NCBI GenBank assembly: GCA_023957115.1
Contig: JAMLHN010000019.1
Location: 1-64,000, forward strand
Source of the DNA: Thermomicrobiales bacterium
Lineage (GTDB): Bacteria > Chloroflexota > Chloroflexia > Thermomicrobiales > UBA6265
DNA: 64,000 nucleotides
Reading direction: 5' to 3'
Shown: positions 9,700 through 17,597 of the stretch, piece after piece
Position numbering within the stretch: the first letter of the stretch is position 1
How the letters are laid out: each line of letters starts with the position of its first letter
The notes under the pieces: model-generated
Told to the model about the DNA's origin: nothing
Seen by the model: only the letters and a program-made list of their open reading frames with translations
Databases searched by the model: none
Translations under genes and position numbers: made by a program

Positions 9700-9718
9700 T
9701 GTCCTTCGGGATAGGACA
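9700..9718. other. Small stem-loop TGTCCT/AGGACA
   Basis: TGTCCT at 9700-9705 pairs with AGGACA at 9713-9718 around a 7-base loop, in the gap between the AraC regulator and the LysE-family gene. A related but longer hairpin occurs at 31189-31222, so this may be a degenerate member of a dispersed repeat. Confidence 0.4.
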
Positions 9719-9846
9719 CGATTCCCTACGGTTGACACCCTGGGCGAATACGCCTTCGGTGCGTACGTATGCGACAGAACGGCTTGGTTTTCTATGAACA
9801 TCCGGCGCTCGTCACGAGCGCTCATCTGCACGTCGCGCTACGTCCA

Positions 9847-10458
9847 ATGAGCGTAGATTTTCTGATCGTCTCGCTCATCGTCGCGCTCTCGCCGGGAACG
9901 GGCGTGATCGTCACGCTGGCCGCCGGAATTTCGCGTGGGGCGCGAGCGGCGTTGGTCGCTGCCGTTGGGTGCACACTGGGCATCGTTCCTCACATGCTGG
10001 CGGCAATCACCGGCCTCGCCGCGTTACTTCATTCCAGCGCCCTTCTGTTCGAGAGCATCAAATATGCCGGCGTCGCCTATCTGCTGTTCATGGCATATAC
10101 GACGCTCAGATCCGATGGGCCGCTCCAGATCGAAGACGACACTGTTCCACGCTCCGACTGGCAGGTGATCCGGTCTGCTGTATTGGTCAATGTTCTGAAT
10201 CCCAAGCTTTCGATCTTCTTCCTTGCCTTTCTGCCCCAGTTCGTCTCGTCGGGACAATCCCATCAAACCATCCACATGATCAGGCTCTCGGTTGCGTTCA
10301 TGGCGATCACCTTTGTGGTGTTTGCCATCTACGGTCTGAGTGCGGCCATCGTCCGCGACGCAGTCCTTTCCCGGCCAGCGGTGCTGTCGTGGATTCGCCG
10401 TGGATTTGCGCTCTCTTTTGTCGGACTGGGGGTCAAACTCGTGTTGACGAAACGGTAA
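9847..10458 (+). CDS. LysE/RhtB family amino-acid exporter
   Basis: A 203-residue membrane protein with five or six hydrophobic segments and the family signature SPGTGVIVTLAAGISRG near the N-terminus, followed by the conserved NPK (VLNPKLSIFFLAFLPQF) at about residues 118-134. Members export amino acids or related small metabolites. I start it at Met 9847 (MSVDFLIVSLIVALSPG), which matches family N-termini; the open frame extends 26 residues further upstream with unlikely content. It sits downstream of an AraC regulator in the same direction. Confidence 0.88.
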   Translation: MSVDFLIVSLIVALSPGTGVIVTLAAGISRGARAALVAAVGCTLGIVPHMLAAITGLAALLHSSALLFESIKYAGVAYLLFMAYTTLRSDGPLQIEDDTVPRSDWQVIRSAVLVNVLNPKLSIFFLAFLPQFVSSGQSHQTIHMIRLSVAFMAITFVVFAIYGLSAAIVRDAVLSRPAVLSWIRRGFALSFVGLGVKLVLTKR

Positions 10459-10504
10459 GGGAGGCGTTCACTCCAGGTGATGCTTCCCCTTCATCCATCC
10501 CTCC

Positions 10505-10548
10505 AACCCCCTTCCTTCTTCCGGAATCGGAAGAAGGAAGGGGGTTTT
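10505..10548. terminator. Perfect 19-bp hairpin followed by TTTT
   Basis: 10505-10523 and 10528-10546 are perfectly complementary around a GAAT loop, with the right arm running into TTTT. It lies between the end of the LysE gene and the convergent cupin gene, so it can serve as a bidirectional terminator. The sequence (CCCCCTTCCTTCT...) belongs to a dispersed family with two more copies near 53.2 and 54.4 kb. Confidence 0.65.
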
Positions 10549-10629
10549 GGCGGACTGCCCATGCGAACCCAGCACCCACGTCCTATTGCGCCTTACCGAC
10601 CCGCTCGGAACCCTGGACATTGGACTCGA

Positions 10630-11007
10630 TCACTTGGCCCAGAGTGGGTCAGCTCGTTCGCCGTTGGCGTGGAAGAAGGCAATGCCGGATGGGGCGATCA
10701 GCAGCCATTCCGCGGCGGAGCCACTGGCATTGGTGAGCTGATGCGAGGTTCCGGGAGGAATGACGAGGGTATCGCCAGCATCCAACATTACGCTGTCGGA
10801 TTCGATTTGCACTTCGACCCGTCCAGACGTCACCAGCATGACCTCTTCGCGGTCATGCGAGTGCGGAGGATTGCCGCCACCCGGTTGCTGTCGCTGGCGA
10901 ATGACGCTCACCTCGGTCGAACCCCGGCTTGGGGTCGCGATCCCGACGGTTGCATTTGCACCCGGCGTCTCCAGAAAGGTCAGCTCGTCTTTGCGAATTA
11001 CGATCAT
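10630..11007 (-). CDS. Cupin domain protein
   Basis: A 125-residue single-domain cupin. Metal-binding motif 1 is PPHSHDREEVMLVTSGRVEV and motif 2 is LDAGDTLVIPPGTSHQLTN; both carry the usual His/Glu/His residues. Start chosen at Met 11007, after a GAGGTAAGAGAG ribosome binding site; eight residues more are open upstream. It is divergent from a MarR-type regulator with a palindrome between them, which suggests control by that regulator. Function unknown (sugar isomerase-like, dioxygenase or sensor roles are all possible). Confidence 0.85.
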   Translation of the reverse strand: MIVIRKDELTFLETPGANATVGIATPSRGSTEVSVIRQRQQPGGGNPPHSHDREEVMLVTSGRVEVQIESDSVMLDAGDTLVIPPGTSHQLTNASGSAAEWLLIAPSGIAFFHANGERADPLWAK

Positions 11008-11070
11008 CTCTCTTACCTCTGACAATGACAACGATGTTCGACGGCTGGCCAGGACCGTGATAAAGTCAAC

Positions 11071-11098
11071 CAGGTTGTCTAAATAGACAGTAAACCTG
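11071..11098. promoter_or_regulatory. Palindromic operator candidate between cupin and MarR genes
   Basis: TGTCT-AAAT-AGACA at 11076-11089 is flanked by CAGGTT (11071-11076) and AACCTG (11093-11098). A related TTGTCT element lies just 3' at about 11100-11105. MarR-family proteins typically bind such palindromes in the divergent promoter between their own gene and the target. Confidence 0.6.
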
Positions 11099-11125
11099 CT
11101 TGTCTAATCTGTCAAGAGGGTTCCC

Positions 11126-11620
11126 ATGCCACCAACGGACGGCGAACGCGAACGTATCGAGCAGCTCCGTGATCACCATATCGGACGGCTCTTCTTGCAA
11201 GCCCACCGGGCCTATAGCGCCCATGCGATTGCAGCGTTGCGGGCGCGCGGCTATGACGAGCTCGGCGCCGCGCATGCCGCCATCCTGCCGCATATTGGCG
11301 TTGACGGAACGCGTATCTCGGTCATTGCCGAACGGTCTGGTATGACCAAGCAGGGCGCCGGGCAGGTGATCGACGATCTGGCCCGGCAAGGTCTGGTCGA
11401 GCGTATCCCCGATCCCGCCGATGGACGCGCCACGCTGGTGGTCTTCACCGAAGCCGGATGGCGCTACCTGGAGGCGGCATCGGAGCTCAAGCAACAGATC
11501 GAATCGGAGTACGCGGCACTGCTCGGGCAAGCGGGCTTTGAAACGCTCTGCACGCATCTCGCTCGCATCATCGAGTTCGAGCGCCGTCGAGATCGGGACG
11601 CGTCTTCACCCACGACCTGA
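11126..11620 (+). CDS. MarR family transcriptional regulator
   Basis: A 164-residue protein with a MarR winged helix-turn-helix: ISVIAERSGMTKQGAGQVIDDLARQGLVERIPDPADGRA (about residues 65-103), where the recognition helix and the DGRA wing are typical. Flanking helices form the dimer interface. MarR proteins are usually ligand-responsive repressors of the gene next door, here the divergent cupin. The ATG is preceded by an AAGAGGG ribosome binding site. Confidence 0.9.
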   Translation: MPPTDGERERIEQLRDHHIGRLFLQAHRAYSAHAIAALRARGYDELGAAHAAILPHIGVDGTRISVIAERSGMTKQGAGQVIDDLARQGLVERIPDPADGRATLVVFTEAGWRYLEAASELKQQIESEYAALLGQAGFETLCTHLARIIEFERRRDRDASSPTT

Positions 11621-11630
11621 CGCTCGCCGA

Positions 11631-12215
11631 TCAGGGCGCGCCGTCCCAGCCGGTTTCCATGAGATGCTCGCGGAGCTTCCGTAATCCGAGCCGCATGCGT
11701 CCCTTGACCGTGCCCAGGGGAGCGCCGGTGCGATCCGCGATCTCCTGCTGGGTGAGTCCGTTGAAGTACGCCAGCGCGATCGCGTCCCGCTGCTCGGATG
11801 GGAGCTGCTCGATCGCCGCTCTGATCTGATCCGCCTGGATCGATTCGACCGCCTGCTGAAACGGATCGTCGTGTTCGCCCAGCAGATAGTCGATCTCATC
11901 GAGCGACCGATCCTGCCGCGCGCGTCCTGCCCGGCCACGCAACCGGTCGATGGCGGCATTGCGCACGATGGTCATAAGCCAGGAGCGGACGTTCCCCCGG
12001 CGGGGATCGAACGATTGGTGGTTGCGCCAGACCTGGAGAAACGCATCCTGCAGCGTGTCTTCCGTCGCAGTGGTGTCGTTCAGAATGCGATAGGCAACCG
12101 CCATTGCCAGTCGCTGATAGCGATCGTAGAGCACTCCCAGCGCTTCCGCGTCCCCCTGGCCGAGGGCGGCAATCAACGCTTCGTCGGTTTGGGGGTCACT
12201 TTCGGACATGGGCAT
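11631..12215 (-). CDS. ECF-type RNA polymerase sigma factor
   Basis: A 194-residue sigma-70 family protein. Region 2 is at about residues 25-95 (YRILNDTTATEDTLQDAFLQVWRN; RSWLMTIVRNAAIDRLRGR). Region 4 is at about 130-185 (LPSEQRDAIALAYFNGLTQQEIADRTGAPLGTVKGRMRLGLRKLRE). It resembles the SigK/ECF19-like group, whose genes normally sit next to a zinc-binding anti-sigma factor. None is visible: upstream on the same strand is a GMC oxidoreductase, downstream is the convergent MarR gene. The Met at 12209 is an alternative start. Confidence 0.9.
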   Translation of the reverse strand: MPMSESDPQTDEALIAALGQGDAEALGVLYDRYQRLAMAVAYRILNDTTATEDTLQDAFLQVWRNHQSFDPRRGNVRSWLMTIVRNAAIDRLRGRAGRARQDRSLDEIDYLLGEHDDPFQQAVESIQADQIRAAIEQLPSEQRDAIALAYFNGLTQQEIADRTGAPLGTVKGRMRLGLRKLREHLMETGWDGAP

Positions 12216-12319
12216 GCTGCGATTCGGTGATGGAACGATCGTCGCGCGTCAGGCGACGAGATCAGGATGCCCATTCAGTATGCCGCATTCGATCAGGGTT
12301 CCTTCATTCACCCCAAGCG

Positions 12320-13954
12320 CTACCCAGCGCGGCCCGCAATCGATTCGAACTCCGTTGCCAGGTAGTCGGCGCACCGGAGCGCGAGCGCGCCGATGGTCGC
12401 GGTCGGGTTGATGGCGCCCCCGGTCGGCATCAGACTCCCGTCCATCACGAAGAGATTCGGAACCTCCCAGGTGCGGCCAAACGCATTGGTCACCGATGTG
12501 GCCGGGTCGACGCCCATACGACAGGTTCCGTAGAGGTGGAAGGCCGGAGGCGCGTATGGCTTGCCGAACCGGTCCCAGCGATTGATTGCGATATCCCAGG
12601 CGTCGCAGGCGTGCATCAGCTCGACCGCCCGGTCGATGGCGAAGTCGATCATCCGGCGGTCGTTGGGATGCAGCTGGTAGTCGATCTTCGGTGCGGGAAG
12701 TCCACTGGAATCGCGCATGGTCTCCGAGAGGGTGACGCGATTCTCGGCGAGTGGCAGATCGTCCCCCATGCAGACGATGCTGATTCCGCGGCCGAATCGC
12801 TTGCGGAACTCGGTGTGATGTCCTGCTCCCCACGGAACGATGTGCCGGGAATGCGAGCCGAATGCCTGGAACCCGGCCCCGTTCATCCGGACGACGTGCA
12901 TCGTGAATCCGTTGATGAATCCCCGGGACACATCGGTTTCGGCGAATTCGGAACAGATGGTGACCGCCGATTCGACGCCCTTGTAGTTGTCGGTGAGCTC
13001 ATCGACCCACCCTTCCACGATGGCCAGACCGTGGTGCATGAGGTAGCGCCCGACCAGATCGTTCCCATTCGCGAGCCCATGCGGAAACCGGTTGGTGTCA
13101 GACATGAGCAGCAGACGCGGGGTTCCGACGCCATTGGCGGCGAGTATCACCACACGCGCCGGCTGCTCGAACCGCTGTCCGGACATCAGATCGACATAGA
13201 CCACGCCGGTGGCGCGGCCATCGTCATCGCTCTCGATCCGCTCGACTCTGGCATGAGTGCGAAGCTGCGCCCCCGCAGCGAGCGCCTTCGGCCAATAGGT
13301 GAACGACATATCGTTGAGCGATCCACGCGGACATCCCGACTGGCAATTGCCGCAGTTGTTGCAGGGAAGGCGCCCGTCGTAGGGATCGGCCAGGATGGCT
13401 TCCGGCATCGGCCACCAGTGCCAGCCGAGCCGGTCGAATCCGCGCGCGACGACCTGTCCCAATGGTCCCGGAGGAAGCGGCCGGGTCTGATAGGGCATTC
13501 TGGGTGGCATGGCATGGTCGCCCAGCAGTCCAGAGACGCCACTGACGCGGTCGACCTGGTCGTAAAACGGTTCCAGGTCCTCATAGGCGAACGGCCAATC
13601 GGGCTGGCATCCGTGCTCCATTCCTTTCCGAAAATCGGAGGGGCGCAACCGGGGCCAGGTCGCGGTGTAGTGGACGGTGGAGCCGCCGACCCCGTTCCAC
13701 ATGAGCGTCGATTCGTCGGTAGTATCGACGGGATAGTCGGTCGACCACTGGCGGATATTCGGAGCGGTGGCAAAGCTGGTCAGGCGTTCCCATTCGAAAT
13801 CGGGGCGGGCATGCGGATGCGCCTCCGGCGTGGTCCAACCACCCTGTTCCAGACAAACGACCTTCAGTCCAGCCTGGGACAGACGCAACGCGGCAACCGC
13901 ACCGCCCATCCCCGAGCCAACAATGACGACATCGACCGGATCGAATCCGCTCAT
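12320..13954 (-). CDS. GMC family FAD oxidoreductase (large subunit)
   Basis: A 544-residue glucose-methanol-choline oxidoreductase. N-terminal FAD motif VIVGSGMGGAVAALRLSQAG and LEQGGW (residues 10-40); GMC signature SGCPRGSLNDMSFTYWPKA; C-terminal GTCRMGVDPATSVTNAFGRTWEVPNLFVMDGSLMPTGGAINPTATIGALA. A CNNCGNCQSGC cluster at about residues 196-206 could ligate an Fe-S centre or be structural. Overlaps the small-subunit gene by four bases (translational coupling). Members oxidise sugars or alcohols and pass electrons to a cytochrome; no cytochrome gene is present here. Confidence 0.9.
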   Translation of the reverse strand: MSGFDPVDVVIVGSGMGGAVAALRLSQAGLKVVCLEQGGWTTPEAHPHARPDFEWERLTSFATAPNIRQWSTDYPVDTTDESTLMWNGVGGSTVHYTATWPRLRPSDFRKGMEHGCQPDWPFAYEDLEPFYDQVDRVSGVSGLLGDHAMPPRMPYQTRPLPPGPLGQVVARGFDRLGWHWWPMPEAILADPYDGRLPCNNCGNCQSGCPRGSLNDMSFTYWPKALAAGAQLRTHARVERIESDDDGRATGVVYVDLMSGQRFEQPARVVILAANGVGTPRLLLMSDTNRFPHGLANGNDLVGRYLMHHGLAIVEGWVDELTDNYKGVESAVTICSEFAETDVSRGFINGFTMHVVRMNGAGFQAFGSHSRHIVPWGAGHHTEFRKRFGRGISIVCMGDDLPLAENRVTLSETMRDSSGLPAPKIDYQLHPNDRRMIDFAIDRAVELMHACDAWDIAINRWDRFGKPYAPPAFHLYGTCRMGVDPATSVTNAFGRTWEVPNLFVMDGSLMPTGGAINPTATIGALALRCADYLATEFESIAGRAG

Positions 13955-14463
13955 GCGCGTTCCCTGCCAGTTGGGAGATCGAGATCGGCCAGACTGGAAA
14001 GATCGATCCGCTCGACCAGCTCGGTCGGTTTGTACCAGCCCTTTGGATCGAAGGGAACGTCCAAACCGGGCGTGAAGCTGAAGGGGGTCATCTCATACCC
14101 AAGGGGTTGGGGCGCGTCGTTGTAGATATGCCCATCGAGCCGGATGGCCTCGATGACCTGCGGGCTGGCGTAGTAGGCCAGATAGGCGGCCATGAGCAGA
14201 TAGGTGAAAAAGTCGGGTTTATCCGCGTGTAGCGCATTGACCGCATCCACCCGCTCCGTTTCCGAAAGCGCCGGGAACCAACGGCCCTCGATCGAGAGAT
14301 CCTCCGCAAGCCGCTCGAACACCTCAGTGCCGTACCGGTCACGCAGGCGATTCGCCACGACCGCCTGGATACCGGCGACCGAGGCGCTTGGGTAATTTCC
14401 TTCCCCGGGAAGGAGTGTGTCGCAGAGTGCGGCCAGCATTGCCGCCGATTCGGTTGGGTTCAT
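13951..14463 (-). CDS. Gluconate 2-dehydrogenase subunit 3 family protein
   Basis: A protein of about 170 residues that precedes and overlaps the GMC oxidoreductase gene, matching the small (gamma) subunit of gluconate/sugar dehydrogenases. Features: an early ALCDTLLPGEGNYPSA motif, a helical middle part (ALSETERVDAVNALHA; FTYLLMAAYLAYYASPQVIEAI) and GYEMTPFSFTPGL. No twin-arginine signal is visible, unlike many homologues, so export of the complex is uncertain. I start it at Met 14463 (MNPTESAAML); the frame is open 15 residues further upstream into repeat-like sequence. Confidence 0.8.
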   Translation of the reverse strand: MNPTESAAMLAALCDTLLPGEGNYPSASVAGIQAVVANRLRDRYGTEVFERLAEDLSIEGRWFPALSETERVDAVNALHADKPDFFTYLLMAAYLAYYASPQVIEAIRLDGHIYNDAPQPLGYEMTPFSFTPGLDVPFDPKGWYKPTELVERIDLSSLADLDLPTGRERA

Positions 14464-14526
14464 ACGATTTGGGGTCCAGGGTCCGGGACAAGTTTCAAGT
14501 ACTGGCACTCAGGACCTTGGGCCTGC

Positions 14527-15156
14527 TCACCGGCTGCGCTCGGCGCCGGATTCGGTCGACTCATCGGGGGCAAGCGACTGTCCGGCCGCCGCGGCTTCAT
14601 TGCCAGCGGTCGCGAAGAAGCCGCCCGACTCGATCGAAACGGTGACGGTGATTGCTCCGGTGTCGGTGGTTTCGGTCTCACCCTCGGAGACTTCGATCAG
14701 ATCGATGCCACAGGCAGCTTCGACCTGCTGGGCTCCCGCCTCCATATCCTTTTCGGCCGCATCTATCTGGTCGATGAAGAGGAAGATGGCAAAGATTCCG
14801 CCCTGCTCCATGGCTTCGAACATCTGGGTGAGCAAGTCCGTCTGGACCAGGAGCGCCGCGTGATAGTCCTCGGCGATGGCCGGAGGATCGATGGCCTGGA
14901 ACCCCTCCAATGCCGTGGTCAGATAGGCATTGGCCGCCGCAAAGTCTTCGCTCGTCCAATTCTGCAGATCCGTATCGTCATCGAGTGGAACGTTTGCTTC
15001 GAGCACGTCGCCTACGGACTCCATTTGGGCGATATAGGCATCGAGCCCCTCGCACGCATCCGCCTGCCGAGCGTAGGTCGTAGCCTGCATCGCGGCAACT
15101 GGCAGCATCAACGCCAGGAGCAATGCGGCGCCGATGCGTATCGCACGAATCTTCAT
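14527..15156 (-). CDS. Secreted protein of unknown function
   Basis: A 209-residue protein with a Sec signal peptide (MKIRAIRIGAALLLALMLPV then AAMQATTYARQ) and a strong AAGGAGG ribosome binding site before Met 15156. The mature part is acidic and helical (YIAQMESVGDVLEANVPLDD; LLTQMFEAMEQGG) with two cysteines, then a T/E/A-rich tail. No enzyme motif is recognised. It lies upstream of the GMC oxidoreductase pair in the same orientation. Probably an extracytoplasmic or cell-surface protein. Confidence 0.75.
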   Translation of the reverse strand: MKIRAIRIGAALLLALMLPVAAMQATTYARQADACEGLDAYIAQMESVGDVLEANVPLDDDTDLQNWTSEDFAAANAYLTTALEGFQAIDPPAIAEDYHAALLVQTDLLTQMFEAMEQGGIFAIFLFIDQIDAAEKDMEAGAQQVEAACGIDLIEVSEGETETTDTGAITVTVSIESGGFFATAGNEAAAAGQSLAPDESTESGAERSR

Positions 15157-15453
15157 TCGATTCCTCCTTCGGTGGCTCTGGCCCCAAACTGCATCGAGAT
15201 CCGGCGTATCGAACCAGAATGCCAGGCTCCCCATGCGGGCGCCGGAGACGCGATCGGCAGACCGTCCCGATCAGCAACGACGGCAGAACATGACAAACGG
15301 TTGCACCAGTGTACTCAACTGAGCGTCGATCGCCCGGCCGGCTGCTCGGGTGGAGCTCCGAGCTCGCTGCAGTCACCGGCCGGCTGGGTCGGACGGCTAT
15401 ACTCGCCCGCGGACCGGGCCTTCCCGGAGATCGAGGATTTTCGTACGGCGCAG

Positions 15454-16224
15454 ATGCTCACCCTCACCTTCCTTGGGACCGGAACTTCGAACGGCGTGCC
15501 GATGATCGGCTGCGAGTGTCCTGTTTGCACGTCGACCGATCCGCGTGATTTTCGCAATCGCACCTCAGCCTATCTAGTCTGGGGCGGGCTGCATCTGCTG
15601 ATCGATACCGCGACCGAGCTCCGGCTTCAGGCGCTGACGTTCGGCATCCGAGAGGTCGAAGCGGTGCTCTTCACCCACGCGCATGCCGATCACACCGGCG
15701 GATTCGACGAGCTGCGTCGTTTCAACGAGCTGGCGCAGGCGCATCTCCCCGTCTATGCCGGTCCCGAGACGGCCGAAGTCCTGCGCGAGCGGTTCGCCTA
15801 TGCCTTCGAGGATGTCTTCCCGTTCTACGGTGGCAAGCCGGACCTGACCCTGCACGAGGTACGGGGACCGTTCGAGATTGCGGGGAAGACGATCGTTCCG
15901 ATCCCGGTCACCCATGGCCGCACCAATGTGCTGGGGTACCGGTTCGGTCCATTGGCCTATGTCACCGATGCCAAGATCGTTCCGGAGTCGTCGGTCGAGC
16001 TGCTGCGCGGGGTCGACACGCTCGTCATCAATGCGCTTCGCGAACGATCTCATCCAACGCATCTCAGCTTCAGCGAAGCATTCGACCTCATCGCCGACAT
16101 CGCTCCCCGCCGCGCCTATCTGGTCCATCTCTCACACGAAACGAGCCATGTGGCCGCCTCGGCGCTTGCACCCGGCGGGGTGGAGGTTGCCTACGATGGG
16201 CTGACGATCACCGTTGACGAGTGA
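15454..16224 (+). CDS. Metallo-beta-lactamase-fold hydrolase (PhnP-like phosphodiesterase)
   Basis: A 256-residue MBL-fold hydrolase. FLGTGTSNGVPMIGCECPVC at the N-terminus has the GCxCxxC cysteines seen in PhnP. HAHADHTGG at about residues 73-81 is the HxHxDH metal motif, followed by HGRTNVLGYRF, TDAK and a C-terminal HLSHETSH. PhnP-like enzymes hydrolyse cyclic phosphate or other phosphodiesters; the exact substrate is not evident. The frame is open far upstream, but Met 15454 (MLTLTFLGTGTS) is where homology starts. Confidence 0.88.
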   Translation: MLTLTFLGTGTSNGVPMIGCECPVCTSTDPRDFRNRTSAYLVWGGLHLLIDTATELRLQALTFGIREVEAVLFTHAHADHTGGFDELRRFNELAQAHLPVYAGPETAEVLRERFAYAFEDVFPFYGGKPDLTLHEVRGPFEIAGKTIVPIPVTHGRTNVLGYRFGPLAYVTDAKIVPESSVELLRGVDTLVINALRERSHPTHLSFSEAFDLIADIAPRRAYLVHLSHETSHVAASALAPGGVEVAYDGLTITVDE

Positions 16225-16227
16225 AGC

Positions 16228-16262
16228 GGGTCCTGAGTTCTGTGCCCTGAGTCCTGAGTAGA
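16228..16262. repeat. CCTGAGT-type heptamer repeats
   Basis: Three or four degenerate CCTGAGT units directly after the MBL hydrolase stop codon. On the opposite strand this is ACTCAGG, i.e. the TCAGGAC class found in other spacers, here inverted relative to the gene direction. Confidence 0.5.
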
Positions 16263-16432
16263 CCGATCTGCTCGATCTCGGGATTCGATCGCACCGGAAG
16301 CGGGGGCGCGTTCGTCATTTGCTGGGTGATCCGGGTTCGGGGATTCTCACGTCACGGTTCGTCAATCGTTCGTATTGTTAGGGTCAGCACTACGCGCACC
16401 GGGCATCTCTCGGCAGGGGTTCGTCGACCGTC

Positions 16433-17389
16433 GTGACCACTCGAACCGAATCGATCGAATCCCAATCCGCGGGCGAACGCGCCTTCCTCCCCGAACTGGC
16501 CCTCCTCACCACGATTGCCCTTTGGGCGTCGACCTTCATCGTCACCAAGGACGCCTTTTCCCATTTTCATGTGATGGCGTTCGTCTTCGCCCGGTTCGGA
16601 CTGATGCTGATCATGGCGTTTGCCGTGCTGGCGGTGGTTCGCTGGCGTTCTCCCGAGACGCGCACCCTCCCCCGGCGGGCGGATCTCGTCCGTTATCTGG
16701 CCGCCGGGCTGGCGGGATTCACCGTCTATCAGCTCGGCTTCAATCTGGGGCTCGACCGCACCTCGATCTTCTCCGCCTCGTTACTGATTTCCACCAGCCC
16801 CCTGTTCACCATTCTGGTCCTGACCCTGATCGGCGAGCGCCCGCCGGCGGTAGCATGGATCGGCGTTGCCATCGCAATCACCGGAGTCGCGCTCTTTCTC
16901 AGTGAAACGCAGGGCGGCGGACGGTCCGCCACCGGCGATCTTCTTTGCATCATGGCCGCGGCGGCTTTTGGCCTCTATGGGGTCGTCAATCGACCGCTGG
17001 TTGCGGACTACCCGGCCGCCACGTACACCGCCTGGACCCTGCTGTTCGGCGGGGTTCCGCTCTTGATCGCCGCCCTACCCGCGGCCAGCGATCAAGACTG
17101 GGGCGCCTTGTCCAGCCGAAGCTGGCTGGCCGTGCTGTACATGGTCATCTTCCCCGTCTACATCGCCTATATGCTCTGGAATTTCGGCATCGCGCGGCGT
17201 GGAGCCGCCATCGCCACCAGTTTTGGGTTGCTGGTGCCGGTCGTCGCCGGCACCCTTTCCGCCCTCTTCTATGACGAAACCTTCGGTCCCCGCAAGCTCA
17301 TCGGCGCGGCGCTGGTGCTGGGGGGATTGCTCTTCATTCGAGTCGGTCCTCGCTGGCTGAGCCGCCGTAGCCCTGAATCCAACCCGTAG
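16433..17389 (+). CDS. EamA family (DMT superfamily) transporter
   Basis: A 318-residue membrane protein with ten hydrophobic segments in two EamA repeats (first ALLTTIALWASTFIVTKDAF, second LLCIMAAAAFGLYGVVNRPL). Each repeat has the conserved ending (LIGERPPAVAWIGVAIAITG; FYDETFGPRKLIGAALVLGG). The drug/metabolite transporter superfamily mostly exports amino acids or metabolites. GTG start at 16433. Its stop codon lies inside the left arm of a long inverted repeat. Confidence 0.88.
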   Translation: MTTRTESIESQSAGERAFLPELALLTTIALWASTFIVTKDAFSHFHVMAFVFARFGLMLIMAFAVLAVVRWRSPETRTLPRRADLVRYLAAGLAGFTVYQLGFNLGLDRTSIFSASLLISTSPLFTILVLTLIGERPPAVAWIGVAIAITGVALFLSETQGGGRSATGDLLCIMAAAAFGLYGVVNRPLVADYPAATYTAWTLLFGGVPLLIAALPAASDQDWGALSSRSWLAVLYMVIFPVYIAYMLWNFGIARRGAAIATSFGLLVPVVAGTLSALFYDETFGPRKLIGAALVLGGLLFIRVGPRWLSRRSPESNP

Positions 17390-17469
17390 CCGCCGGCCCT
17401 GTGCCGGCGAATGTTTCCCAGCGGAGAGGTTGCGGATTGTCACACCGCCGGCACAGGGCCGGCGGCTAC
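17386..17469. repeat. 24-bp perfect inverted repeat overlapping the EamA stop codon
   Basis: 17386-17409 and 17446-17469 are perfect reverse complements, with a 36-base loop. The left arm includes the TAG of the transporter gene. The arms are very GC-rich (CCGCCGGCCCTGTGCCGGCG core). There is no T-run, so a mobile-repeat origin is as likely as a terminator. Confidence 0.8.
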
Positions 17470-17504
17470 AAAGGGGGTGGAATGCGGCACGACTTGGGTC
17501 CAGG

Positions 17505-17597
17505 GTCCAGGGCAGCCTCTAACCTGCTACCTGCTGCCTGCTACCTGCTACCTGCTGCCTGCTGCCTGCTGCCTGCTGCCTGCTGCCTGCTGCCTGC
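17505..17597. repeat. CTGCCTG heptamer array
   Basis: GGGTCCA-type units at about 17508-17520 are followed by about ten tandem heptamers of CTGCCTG/CTACCTG at 17525-17597. The array ends on the stop codon of the DUF885 gene on the minus strand. A second array of the same unit lies at 43741-43789, also ending at a minus-strand stop codon. Confidence 0.85.

Noticed and set aside
12104..14125. Long plus-strand reading frame of 673 codons
   Set aside because: It lies antisense to the GMC oxidoreductase and its small subunit, which have clear motifs. The plus-strand translation has no domain; long antisense frames are expected at this GC content.
14860..15453. N-terminal extension of the metallo-beta-lactamase hydrolase
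   Set aside because: The open frame runs antisense through a signal-peptide gene; family similarity begins exactly at Met 15454.
17525..17597. CTGCCTG array considered as a coding repeat
   Set aside because: It reads as a Leu/Pro/Ala/Cys-rich stretch only by virtue of the repeat, has no start signals and lies between two genes.
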